Assembly: GCA_017545245.1 (NCBI GenBank)
Contig: JAFWPB010000008.1
Span: forward strand, 1 to 46,179
Origin: Clostridiales bacterium
GTDB taxonomy: Bacteria; Bacillota; Clostridia; Saccharofermentanales; Saccharofermentanaceae
Direction of reading: 5' to 3'
Length of the DNA stretch: 46,179 nucleotides
This document shows positions 1-6,785 of the stretch, one piece after another. The first letter of the stretch is position 1. The number at the start of each line of letters is the position of its first letter. Both the position numbers and the translations under genes were made by a program. Below the pieces are notes generated by a model. That model was given only the letters and a program-made list of their open reading frames with translations. It did no database searches and was not told the DNA's origin.

Positions 1-141
1 AAAAGAAAAAGCCGAAGGGAAAGTGCTTTTGGAGCGGAAGGAATACCTCTAAAACTCGGATCTCCGACTTATGAGCTTCTCAAAAGCTGCAAAAAAGCGA
101 GGCGTCTCAATGTGATTTGCATCATTTTGAGACAGCCCCTT
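1..141. repeat. Dispersed MITE-like repeat, copy R1 (right end only)
   Basis: Positions about 56-141 match the right end of the complete copy at 18450-18874, including the terminal sequence CATTTTGAGACAGCCCCTT at 123-141, which is the inverse of the left end of the copy at 45850. A hairpin (GTCTCAA...TTGAGAC) is nested at the tip. Positions 1-55 differ from the complete copy but keep a related AAAGTGCTTTTGGAGC stretch, so the interior is variable. The repeat stops three bases beyond the acetyltransferase stop codon and runs off the window start. No coding sequence is seen in it. Confidence 0.85.
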
Positions 142-144
142 CTG

Positions 145-1074
145 TCAGAGCTCTTCTTTATTGGGTCTTTTCCAGAATGTCCAGTGAAAGCCTTTTCCAT
201 AACCGATCTTCTCATAGAACGGATCGGCGCCACCGGTCATATGTGTCGCGCCAAGAGCCTTCATGTGACGATAGTGAAGTGTAAGTGCTGATGCCGCGAG
301 ACCTTTTCTTCTATGGTCCGGATGCGTACAGAGCGGCTCCATATAGGCCAGGTGATTTTCCGGAACCCACCACATGCCGGCATAACAGACGTATTCGCCG
401 TTACTGTCTTCGATGATGACATCGTAATCATGTGTCTGATGCAAAGACAGGTCCCGGGCAGACTCTAAGAAGGCGTGGTACTGTTTGGCCGGTGTCCAGT
501 CGTCCGAATCATCTTCCTTATCCCAGTCGACAAACTCGCCTCTTTCCGAATGGCCGAATCCGTACCAGCAGAGCCTGGCCAGTTTCAGAATATCCACTTT
601 ATCCGGCTCGACGAACCGGTAGCCTTCGGGAAGCTCATAACTTAGTTCGTTTCCAAAATCGAATACTCTGTCTTCGTACTCAAATACCTGTTTGTACCCA
701 CGCTTCTCAGCGGCTTTCTTAAGGCATTCCTGTCCACCGAAAAGAATAAACTGCTGTTGGTCATCGAAGTTCGGCATTTTCGCGATCGCGTAGTCGATCA
801 TCTCGTCCGCGAGGAACTCATAGCCTTTTCGGATATTGAAGAAAATGTTCGTCACCGGATCTTCGTAAAAAACCAGTGCCACGACCTTATCTCCGTCAAA
901 CCACAGTCTGTCGAGATCCGTGTACGACTTGTCCATCCAGTTGGAATGCATGGCATATTCGAAGAAAGGAGCCGCCACACCATTGTCCGCGCCCTTCTCA
1001 TACATATCGGTCAGAAAATCCCATATAAGAGCGAGATCTTCCGATAATTGAAACTGTTTCGTTGTAATGCTCAT
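145..1074 (-). CDS. GNAT-family N-acetyltransferase
   Basis: A 309-aa protein predicted to transfer an acetyl group from acetyl-CoA to an unknown amine substrate in the cytoplasm. The C-terminal ~70 residues show the GNAT pattern: a THPDHRRKGLAASAL acetyl-CoA-binding stretch (Q/RxxGxG/A type), then FYEKIGYGKGFHWTFW, the usual last strand. The N-terminal ~200 residues look like a second, divergent GNAT-like half, so it is about twice the length of a single-domain enzyme. The ATG is preceded by a good ribosome site (GAGGAG) at 1081-1087. An extended -10 box (TGCTATAAT, minus strand, 1110-1118) gives it its own promoter, back to back with that of the next gene. The substrate cannot be read from sequence. 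Confidence 0.85.
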   Translation of the reverse strand: MSITTKQFQLSEDLALIWDFLTDMYEKGADNGVAAPFFEYAMHSNWMDKSYTDLDRLWFDGDKVVALVFYEDPVTNIFFNIRKGYEFLADEMIDYAIAKMPNFDDQQQFILFGGQECLKKAAEKRGYKQVFEYEDRVFDFGNELSYELPEGYRFVEPDKVDILKLARLCWYGFGHSERGEFVDWDKEDDSDDWTPAKQYHAFLESARDLSLHQTHDYDVIIEDSNGEYVCYAGMWWVPENHLAYMEPLCTHPDHRRKGLAASALTLHYRHMKALGATHMTGGADPFYEKIGYGKGFHWTFWKRPNKEEL

Positions 1075-1109
1075 ATTCGTAACTCCTCGGAAATACAGGT
1101 TGCAGTTTC

Positions 1110-1162
1110 ATTATAGCAGTGCAGATCTTTGAAGGACTATAGACGGATGGTATAATGACCTT
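1110..1162. promoter_or_regulatory. Divergent extended -10 promoters between 145-1074(-) and 1215(+)
   Basis: The minus strand reads TGCTATAAT at 1118-1110, for the acetyltransferase. The plus strand reads TGGTATAAT at 1148-1156, for the gene at 1215. Neither has a clear -35 box, as expected for extended -10 promoters. The 18-base string around the plus-strand box recurs at 15290-15307 in front of another lone accessory gene. Confidence 0.5.
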
Positions 1163-1214
1163 GATCAAGGGTGTTCCTGGGTCGATAATGGTTAATTAGT
1201 TAGCAGAAAAAAAA

Positions 1215-1706
1215 ATGAACGCAAGGGATTCAAACAAGAATATGTTTACGGTAGATGATCTAATCTATAACATGCATCATTTTGAAGAGGAAAATTTTGA
1301 GAGATTTGATGAAATATATGCTGAAGTATGTTCAGGTGATTTTTCTATAGAAAAGGATGCCGTTATCAGAATATGCAGGAATTTCAAAGTGCCTTTTGAG
1401 GAGGTTCATCCGCATCAGTATGACAAAGCAGTCGAAATAACATATCTCATAATCGATAAGATTGGTAAAGAGGAAGGATTCAGACAATTGATAGAAGGTT
1501 TATCTGAATTAGGCGAAGCTGAAAAAGAGCATGTCTTTTTGTATATGAATATGTTGATGTTCAGTTATGGTAAAAGTGATCTGGAATTATTCAGATTATT
1601 ACTCGAAAAATGGGAGAACAATGAAGTCATTTGGCAGGCAATTAATCAGGTGTGCCAAATAAACAGTAAACGTTTAGATGCGGCAAGAGAAGTTTTTAGT
1701 AAGTAA
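1215..1706 (+). CDS. Hypothetical acidic, helical protein (163 aa)
   Basis: I do not recognise this family. The protein is acidic, mostly helical by composition, and has no signal peptide, membrane segment or obvious catalytic motif. The tandem helix-like pattern and stand-alone position resemble small immunity-type proteins, but that is only a resemblance. The start at 1215 follows an A-rich run with a weak ribosome site; an alternative ATG at 1242 is equally weakly supported. It has its own extended -10 promoter (1148-1156) and is followed by a beta-propeller gene 90 bases on. Base composition is AT-richer than the neighbouring propeller gene, which may point to recent acquisition. Confidence 0.7.
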   Translation: MNARDSNKNMFTVDDLIYNMHHFEEENFERFDEIYAEVCSGDFSIEKDAVIRICRNFKVPFEEVHPHQYDKAVEITYLIIDKIGKEEGFRQLIEGLSELGEAEKEHVFLYMNMLMFSYGKSDLELFRLLLEKWENNEVIWQAINQVCQINSKRLDAAREVFSK

Positions 1707-1796
1707 TATTTTAATATAAAGCACTGATTTGATACAATCCAAGATATATAACTGTATAGAACCGATTTACAACAGTATTAAAATGGGGATAACAAT

Positions 1797-2816
1797 ATGA
1801 AACTAAAATCAAACTGGGTATACTCCTATAAAAAGGGAATCCGGGATCCTCTGGTATCAATTTCTCATTATCTCGACAACAACAAGTTGTTCTTCGTTTT
1901 GGAATACGGTTCATTTCCGTGGACGTCTCTTCTTTTGGAATTGGACCTTAACACCCAGGAATGCAAAACTCTTTTTGAGGTCAAACACATTGTCAGAAAC
2001 TTTGTTTTTGAAGATGACCGATTCTATTTCACCGCCATGAACAGTTACGTCTACTGTATCGGCAAAGATGGAGCTCTGATTTGGCAGACCGAGATCAGGA
2101 AGGGAAACCCGTCATTTTATATAACGATCGATGGTAACAGACTTTATGCATCAAACCATGCGAAATTCTGTCTGGACAAAAACTCCGGCGAGATAATCTG
2201 GGAAAGCGATGATTACAGCAAGAAAACCAACTGCAATCTGCTCATTCATGAGAACCTTGTTATCAGTGGAGAACTTGGCGGGCAGGTTTTTGCACTAGAC
2301 AAATTTACCGGCGAACCTGTGTGGGATTTTGGAGATGACGAGTGGATCAATGAATGTCTCATGCTGGACAATGGTCATTTACTGGTAAGCCACAATCAGG
2401 GAAAGTTCATCATCTTGGATCCATTGAGCGGCAATTTCATTAAGGAGATTCCTGCCAAGGACCGTCTGTATCAGAAGACAGTTTTTGATGGCAACAGAAT
2501 GTATGTCGGCGATACCAACGATGCCATGGGCAGCACGTCGGGAAATCTGACCTGTTATGAAGTCTCCGGTGACGATTTTAAAGAAGTGTTTTCCTTTACC
2601 ACAGGTGGTGGAATCTCGACACCTGCCCTGATCGATGGAAACAGATTGTTTTTCGCGTCTGAAGACGAATATTTCTATTGCCTTGATAAAAGCACTGGAG
2701 AAGAGCTCATGCCCAAGAAGAAAACGAAAGGAAAATGCCTCGACATCGTTATCCGTGGTGATGAAGTTGTTGTTCTGAGCAACAAGGGACAGGTAGAACA
2801 CTTTTCCGTGCTTTAA
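1797..2816 (+). CDS. PQQ-like beta-propeller repeat protein
   Basis: A 339-aa protein built of repeated beta-propeller blades. The blade signature recurs as LDKNSGEIIWES, LDKFTGEPVWDF, LDPLSGNFIKEI and LDKSTGEELMPK, the [LD]-x-x-TG-x-x-[IV]W pattern of PQQ/quinoprotein-type propellers. No signal peptide is visible, so it is probably cytoplasmic, and without a quinone-enzyme context it is more likely a binding scaffold than a dehydrogenase. The ATG has a GGGGAT ribosome site 8 bases upstream. It probably has its own transcript or reads through from 1215. The function is unknown. Confidence 0.85.
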   Translation: MKLKSNWVYSYKKGIRDPLVSISHYLDNNKLFFVLEYGSFPWTSLLLELDLNTQECKTLFEVKHIVRNFVFEDDRFYFTAMNSYVYCIGKDGALIWQTEIRKGNPSFYITIDGNRLYASNHAKFCLDKNSGEIIWESDDYSKKTNCNLLIHENLVISGELGGQVFALDKFTGEPVWDFGDDEWINECLMLDNGHLLVSHNQGKFIILDPLSGNFIKEIPAKDRLYQKTVFDGNRMYVGDTNDAMGSTSGNLTCYEVSGDDFKEVFSFTTGGGISTPALIDGNRLFFASEDEYFYCLDKSTGEELMPKKKTKGKCLDIVIRGDEVVVLSNKGQVEHFSVL

Positions 2817-3117
2817 CGTGCAATCTTGGTATAAAAAAGTGCTAGAGCAATATAATTTAATTACTGCTTCGATCCACTGATGCATGAGAACAACTGCTTA
2901 TGATTAACGCGACAGGCACGATAGAGTGGGAGTGATCGTCGCGGATGCATTTTACCGGCGCGGTACTCCGCGCTTCGCTTGTGCGTAATGCGCCGGTAAA
3001 ATGATACTCTCCTCCTGTGGGGAGTCTTCGAAAAACTTCTCTCCTGCGTGGGTGTCAAGTATTTCATATGACTGAATAAAGACCGGCTGAGGATAACCTT
3101 GGCCGGTCTTTTCTATT
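2817..3117. other. Intergenic 300-base stretch with hairpins and a dispersed motif
   Basis: No gene is supported here; the open frames across it lack ribosome sites and overlap inverted repeats. It holds a copy of the GATCGAGTGGGAG-type motif (2911-2936), a 14-base perfect inverted repeat CATTTTACCGGCGC at 2948-2961 with its complement at 2990-3003 and a smaller CGCGG/CCGCG hairpin inside its loop, and a bidirectional terminator at 3078-3117. Confidence 0.6.
3078..3117. terminator. Bidirectional rho-independent terminator
   Basis: A ten-base stem AAAGACCGGC (3078-3087) pairs with GCCGGTCTTT (3102-3111), followed by TTCTATTTTA on the plus strand and an A-rich run (T-rich on the minus strand) on the other side. 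It sits between the propeller gene side and the minus-strand membrane-protein gene at 3118. A very similar hairpin at 18427-18903 has been split by the repeat element. Confidence 0.8.
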
Positions 3118-3390
3118 TTATGCTGCACGATGTCGAACGATCTTAATAAACCGGTATATGAAAAGAGCTGCCAGAAGGGCATCGAATATAAGGATCGCGA
3201 TTCCACCCCAGAGCTTTTCCTTGAGAATAGAAACTCCAACAAATCCGATAAGGAGAATGGCGGCTGTAAGGACTAAGAGAAGAAAGACAGCACATAGTAT
3301 TCTGATCGGCATCGGGACTTTCTTGCTTTTTGACAGCCCAATCGTCCCCTCGATCACTAAACTAAATACAGCTTCAATCAATAGTTCCAT
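3118..3390 (-). CDS. Small two-helix membrane protein (90 aa)
   Basis: A 90-residue hydrophobic protein. Two membrane segments are evident, roughly residues 29-55 (ILCAVFLLLVLTAAILLIGF) and 61-82, with a basic C-terminal tail. The start is well supported by a GAGGTG ribosome site 5 bases before the ATG. It lies alone on the minus strand, followed at once by a strong terminator. There is no family I can name and no partner gene to suggest a role. Confidence 0.75.
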   Translation of the reverse strand: MELLIEAVFSLVIEGTIGLSKSKKVPMPIRILCAVFLLLVLTAAILLIGFVGVSILKEKLWGGIAILIFDALLAALFIYRFIKIVRHRAA

Positions 3391-3529
3391 AATGACACCT
3401 CTTCGACTTAGTCTTTATGGTTTCATATTACAAGATGAATTTAAAGTCTTCGCCAAGTAACAATAAAGATTGTCTAAAGCGACAAGCCGGATCGAGTGGG
3501 ATTAAGATACAAAGTTCTTTTCACTATTG

Positions 3530-4345
3530 CTATGTAAAAAGATCACTGTATCTTCTCGTCATCTCCATCACTACATCGATCACTCTGCGCCGGATCTCTT
3601 CGGGATAGATGACTGCTTTTTCTACGATGGACTCCACCTCACTATATCCAAACGTAAAGTGGAGATTCTCTCCATACATTTTTTCAGAGATCTCCAGTTG
3701 TTCTTCAAAAGAATCACAGAAAGTCTTCGGTTTCACTTTCGAGATCAGATCCAGTGGATCTCTTCCCATCGGATAATCCATACTGGTATCGGAAAGGAGA
3801 CTTGCTCCGTTGTCAAAGATCGGCGCTAGCCGGAAGTCTCCGGTCCCGTTCGTTAACACAGCAATATTGTGTGTATGTCTATCTTCGTTCAGGAACAATG
3901 CATCCAAAGTGATGAGCTTGCTCATATAGATTCCGAAGTCCTTGAGTCCGGTAGTTCTCTCAACCTGTTCCACAAGGATCTTCAGTCGCTCCTTATGATC
4001 CGCTGTGCCATATATGATCTCGTTTAATCCTGTTCCGTATGTATCTTTAAAGAGCCGCTCCAGCGTGATCAGATTCCAGCCGTCTGTGAAGTCTTTGCTC
4101 TTGCATGCGCGAAAAACACTGCCATTATATTCGATCTCTTCCAGCTCATAATCCACATACTCGTCCGGATGAAGATCAGAAAACGCAAGGAGTTTCGATA
4201 TCACATATTCAGAAAGACCTTCATACCCCATATAGTCGGTCTTATACCAGATCCCGTCTAAACAGAATTTCAGCTGATTGCCTTTCGAAGACTGTCGGTT
4301 AAAATTCTGCATATCCGCATCACTTAGCCGGATCAATTCTCTCAC
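3530..4345 (-). CDS. HipA-like protein kinase (short form)
   Basis: A 271-aa protein of the HipA/CtkA kinase superfamily. The catalytic loop is visible as NEDRHTHN (153-160, D155 and N160) and the metal-binding motif as IFDNG (176-180, D178); Lys35 in WYKTD is a candidate ATP-contacting residue. Full HipA toxins are ~440 aa; this one lacks the N-terminal subdomain, as in HipT of three-part HipBST systems. Its ATG overlaps the stop of the upstream HTH gene by four bases (ATGA), so the two are translationally coupled. Family knowledge says such kinases phosphorylate cellular targets (for example tRNA ligases) and are held inactive by their partner; toxicity here is inferred, not shown. The alternative is a non-toxic regulatory kinase. 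Confidence 0.8.
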   Translation of the reverse strand: MRELIRLSDADMQNFNRQSSKGNQLKFCLDGIWYKTDYMGYEGLSEYVISKLLAFSDLHPDEYVDYELEEIEYNGSVFRACKSKDFTDGWNLITLERLFKDTYGTGLNEIIYGTADHKERLKILVEQVERTTGLKDFGIYMSKLITLDALFLNEDRHTHNIAVLTNGTGDFRLAPIFDNGASLLSDTSMDYPMGRDPLDLISKVKPKTFCDSFEEQLEISEKMYGENLHFTFGYSEVESIVEKAVIYPEEIRRRVIDVVMEMTRRYSDLFT

Positions 4346-4887
4346 CTCTCTATCCTTATCCAGAATTTATCTTCTGCCATTCTGCCTTCTGTCTTTTCAA
4401 TGATCAGGATCGGATCGTAAAAAGGGATCCCCAGGCGCTTCAATTCCAGCTTGATCTTATCCCGCGTCTCCGGGAAGCAGCGTGATTTCAAGAATTCCTC
4501 ATAATCTTCAAACTCCGGTTCCGTATTTTTACCAAAAGCGCGGAACAGCGGATCGTCGATATAGTTTCTGATCTTTACGATTCTTTTCGGTTCGTCCACG
4601 TCGATGACCGTGCATACCATATCTTCATACATATACCACAAACGCAGCTTTAAACGGGTTTTCGGCGCTTCCAGTTTCTCTGCAAATTCAGGATGTCTCC
4701 GAAGGATCTCCACCAGTGTAACGATTGGTCCTTTTATCGGTTCATCCTTCATTTCCCAGTTCTCGACAGTTCTCTTCGAAGAGTTCACAAATACAGCAAA
4801 CTCCTTCTGTGTCATATTCAGAAGCTTCCGGACCTGTCTCAGATCTTCTCCGGTAACCGATTCATTCAATACATATTTATTGTCCAT
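4342..4887 (-). CDS. HTH protein with C-terminal kinase-partner domain
   Basis: A 181-aa protein starting at MDNKYVLNES; this ATG is chosen because AGGAGGG lies 6 bases upstream, whereas the upstream in-frame ATG touches that site. Residues 17-48 form a Cro/Xre helix-turn-helix (QVRKLLNMTQKEFAVFVNSS). Residues ~76-181 form a separate domain ending LGIPFYDPILIIEKTEGRM, a block I associate with Clostridial HipA-type modules. The next gene encodes a HipA-like kinase lacking its own N-terminal subdomain, so this protein may combine HipB (DNA binding) and HipS-like (kinase-restraining) roles in one chain. A promoter overlapped by ACCACA/TGTGGT sites lies directly upstream, consistent with autoregulation. 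Confidence 0.8.
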   Translation of the reverse strand: MDNKYVLNESVTGEDLRQVRKLLNMTQKEFAVFVNSSKRTVENWEMKDEPIKGPIVTLVEILRRHPEFAEKLEAPKTRLKLRLWYMYEDMVCTVIDVDEPKRIVKIRNYIDDPLFRAFGKNTEPEFEDYEEFLKSRCFPETRDKIKLELKRLGIPFYDPILIIEKTEGRMAEDKFWIRIER

Positions 4888-4906
4888 GAGCATCCCTCCT
4901 GGACTC

Positions 4907-4961
4907 ATTAAACCACATATTTTGATGTATTTCAACGGATGTCTACCACATTATTTGTGGT
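4907..4961 (-). promoter_or_regulatory. Promoter and likely operators of the HTH-kinase pair
   Basis: On the minus strand TTGAAA (4935-4930) and TTTAAT (4912-4907) are 17 bases apart. A TGTGGT half-site overlaps the -10 box (4911-4917), and a palindrome ACCACA-N5-TGTGGT lies at 4945-4961, just upstream of the -35 box. The layout suits repression by the HTH product. The predicted leader is only about a dozen bases. Confidence 0.55.
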
Positions 4962-5101
4962 TTTATTACACACAATCCTGTTTTTTTAAACGTATCAGGC
5001 AGGTCTGGCCTGTTTTCCGTCTGCCCCTCAAGTGATAGAATAGAGAAGAATCAGTTGTAAAGCAGACGTTTGGTTACAAGCACGGAACAAAGGGTGGAAA
5101 A

Positions 5102-5521
5102 ATGGGCTTTAAGAATATTCCAGGTATGAGCAACACAGAATCTTCAGGAAGTGCAACGACAGGTGTTGGAGATTTCTCTTCAGAAACACCGACTATGTCC
5201 TACAACATTATGTGTGTGCTGGGATTCATCATCTCACTGTCCGTCATTATTCTCTTATTCTGTTTTTTCACGTTTTTCGGCATGTCCTCCGCGATTCTTC
5301 CGGTAGTTTTGTGTCTCCTTGATATTGCCGCACTGATCGTATCGATCATCGGATTATCGACTTGCAATAAAGACAAACACCTTGGTTTCGGATTGGGTAT
5401 TGCGGGCCTGATCCTCTCCATCATCGGCATCCTTGCTTGCATCATTATCTTGATCCTTATGATCGCACTGGCCACAGTTATAATGAGTGGTGGTCTTTTT
5501 TCCTCTCCCCCCACGATATAG
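5102..5521 (+). CDS. Small multi-pass membrane protein (139 aa, DUF4190-like)
   Basis: A 139-residue protein with a polar, Ser/Thr-rich N-terminal ~32 residues and three hydrophobic stretches: about 34-60, 62-85 and 97-132. The GFGLGIAGLILSIIGIL glycine pattern in the last is typical of DUF4190-type small membrane proteins. The ATG follows a usable GGGTGG ribosome site. It ends eight bases before the start of the next gene, so the two probably share a transcript. No biochemical role can be given. Confidence 0.75.
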   Translation: MGFKNIPGMSNTESSGSATTGVGDFSSETPTMSYNIMCVLGFIISLSVIILLFCFFTFFGMSSAILPVVLCLLDIAALIVSIIGLSTCNKDKHLGFGLGIAGLILSIIGILACIIILILMIALATVIMSGGLFSSPPTI

Positions 5522-5529
5522 GAGGCAAC

Positions 5530-6585
5530 ATGAATAAAGAATGGTCCGAAATGAATAAGAAGATGCAGACCCTGATTGGAAAAGAAACGTCTTTCCCAGA
5601 AGGAATCGATGCGCTCATCGAACTGAGAGAATCACTCTTTGAACAGATTACATCAATTGCGAAAAACTACCCGGCAGAGGCATTTTATCAGATGCCTTTT
5701 GCAGGAGCGGAAGGATATCACAGTAAGACCCTGGTCTACTCGATGTGGCATATCTTCCGAATCGAGGATATCGTGGCGCATGAACTGATCGGGAAAGACA
5801 CGCAGGTGCTCTTTGCAGGAAACTGGCAAAAGAAGACGAAGAGCCCGATCATCACGACGGGAAATGAACTTCACGACGAGGGGCTCGTTTCTTTTTCCCG
5901 GGAACTGGACACGAAGGCTGTGTTCGAGTACTGCCGTGCCGTGAAGGACGCCTCGGATGGGATTCTCCGCAAGTTGACGTATGCGGATCTGAAGAGAACA
6001 TTTACAGACGAAGATAAAAAACGGATCCTCGATAGTGGCAGCGTAAGCACGGATGAGAGCGCTGTGTGGCTGATCGATTACTGGTGCGATAAAGATCTGA
6101 AGGGTCTTCTGAAGATGCCTTTCAGCCGGCATTGGATCATGCATATTGAGGCGATGTGCCGCATAAAGAACAAGCTCTGCCATAAGGCGAAAAAGGGCGT
6201 CGATCAGATCGCCTACTGCGGTCTTTCGTGCGCCCACTGCTTCCTGAAAGACTATTGCGGTTCGTGCAGAACACCGTACAACACCTGCTCGTATGCGACA
6301 TGTTCACCGGACGGGGTGTGTCCGAATGCCGCGTGCTGTAAAGAGAAAGGCCTCGACGGATGCTACGAATGTGACGATATCCGGGAATGTAAGCGCGGCT
6401 TCTATTCTCTCGGAAAAGAAGTCCATGCCATCAAATCGATGTCGCTTTTTATCTCCCGGCACGGGAAGAGAGAACTTCAGACAGTGCTTGAGAATCTCCA
6501 TAAGAAGCAGGTATTCGAAAAGGTTCAGGAAGTCCTCGGTGACGACATAGATCAGGGCCTTCAGATCCTGGAGGAAAACAGATAA
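5530..6585 (+). CDS. DinB-like / DUF3795 cysteine-rich fusion protein
   Basis: A 351-aa cytoplasmic protein; the start at 5530 is chosen because GGAGG lies six bases upstream, while the open frame upstream overlaps the preceding gene. The N-terminal ~225 residues are helical with histidines in MWHIFRIED (~73) and HWIMHIEA (~202-206), the spacing expected of a DinB-type four-helix metal-binding bundle. Residues ~229-300 hold a dense cysteine block (CGLSCAHC, YCGSC, CPNAACC, CYEC), matching DUF3795, a small presumed zinc or iron-sulfur domain. The two are usually separate proteins. The role is unknown; a thiol or metal-linked stress function is plausible. It is co-oriented and close-spaced with the membrane protein upstream. 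Confidence 0.8.
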   Translation: MNKEWSEMNKKMQTLIGKETSFPEGIDALIELRESLFEQITSIAKNYPAEAFYQMPFAGAEGYHSKTLVYSMWHIFRIEDIVAHELIGKDTQVLFAGNWQKKTKSPIITTGNELHDEGLVSFSRELDTKAVFEYCRAVKDASDGILRKLTYADLKRTFTDEDKKRILDSGSVSTDESAVWLIDYWCDKDLKGLLKMPFSRHWIMHIEAMCRIKNKLCHKAKKGVDQIAYCGLSCAHCFLKDYCGSCRTPYNTCSYATCSPDGVCPNAACCKEKGLDGCYECDDIRECKRGFYSLGKEVHAIKSMSLFISRHGKRELQTVLENLHKKQVFEKVQEVLGDDIDQGLQILEENR

Positions 6586-6785
6586 AGATGAACTGACTAA
6601 GAGGAGGTAACCCTTATCGGCATCATCTGAAATCAGAGGATGGAAAAATCGATATGATTCGCCAAGTTCTCAAGATCCGTTCTGCTCATGGACTTAACAT
6701 CTGCTGAAAATCAAGTAAGACATTAACGGCTACAAAACTATCATCAAGATCCGCCAGGATCAGTGCTTTTATCGATCACTTTGTA

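Noticed and set aside
6654..6707. 18-codon frame MIRQVLKIRSAHGLNIC, reminiscent of an IS21-type transposase start
   Set aside because: Too short and stopped immediately; resemblance to IstA N-termini is from memory and no downstream transposase sequence follows.
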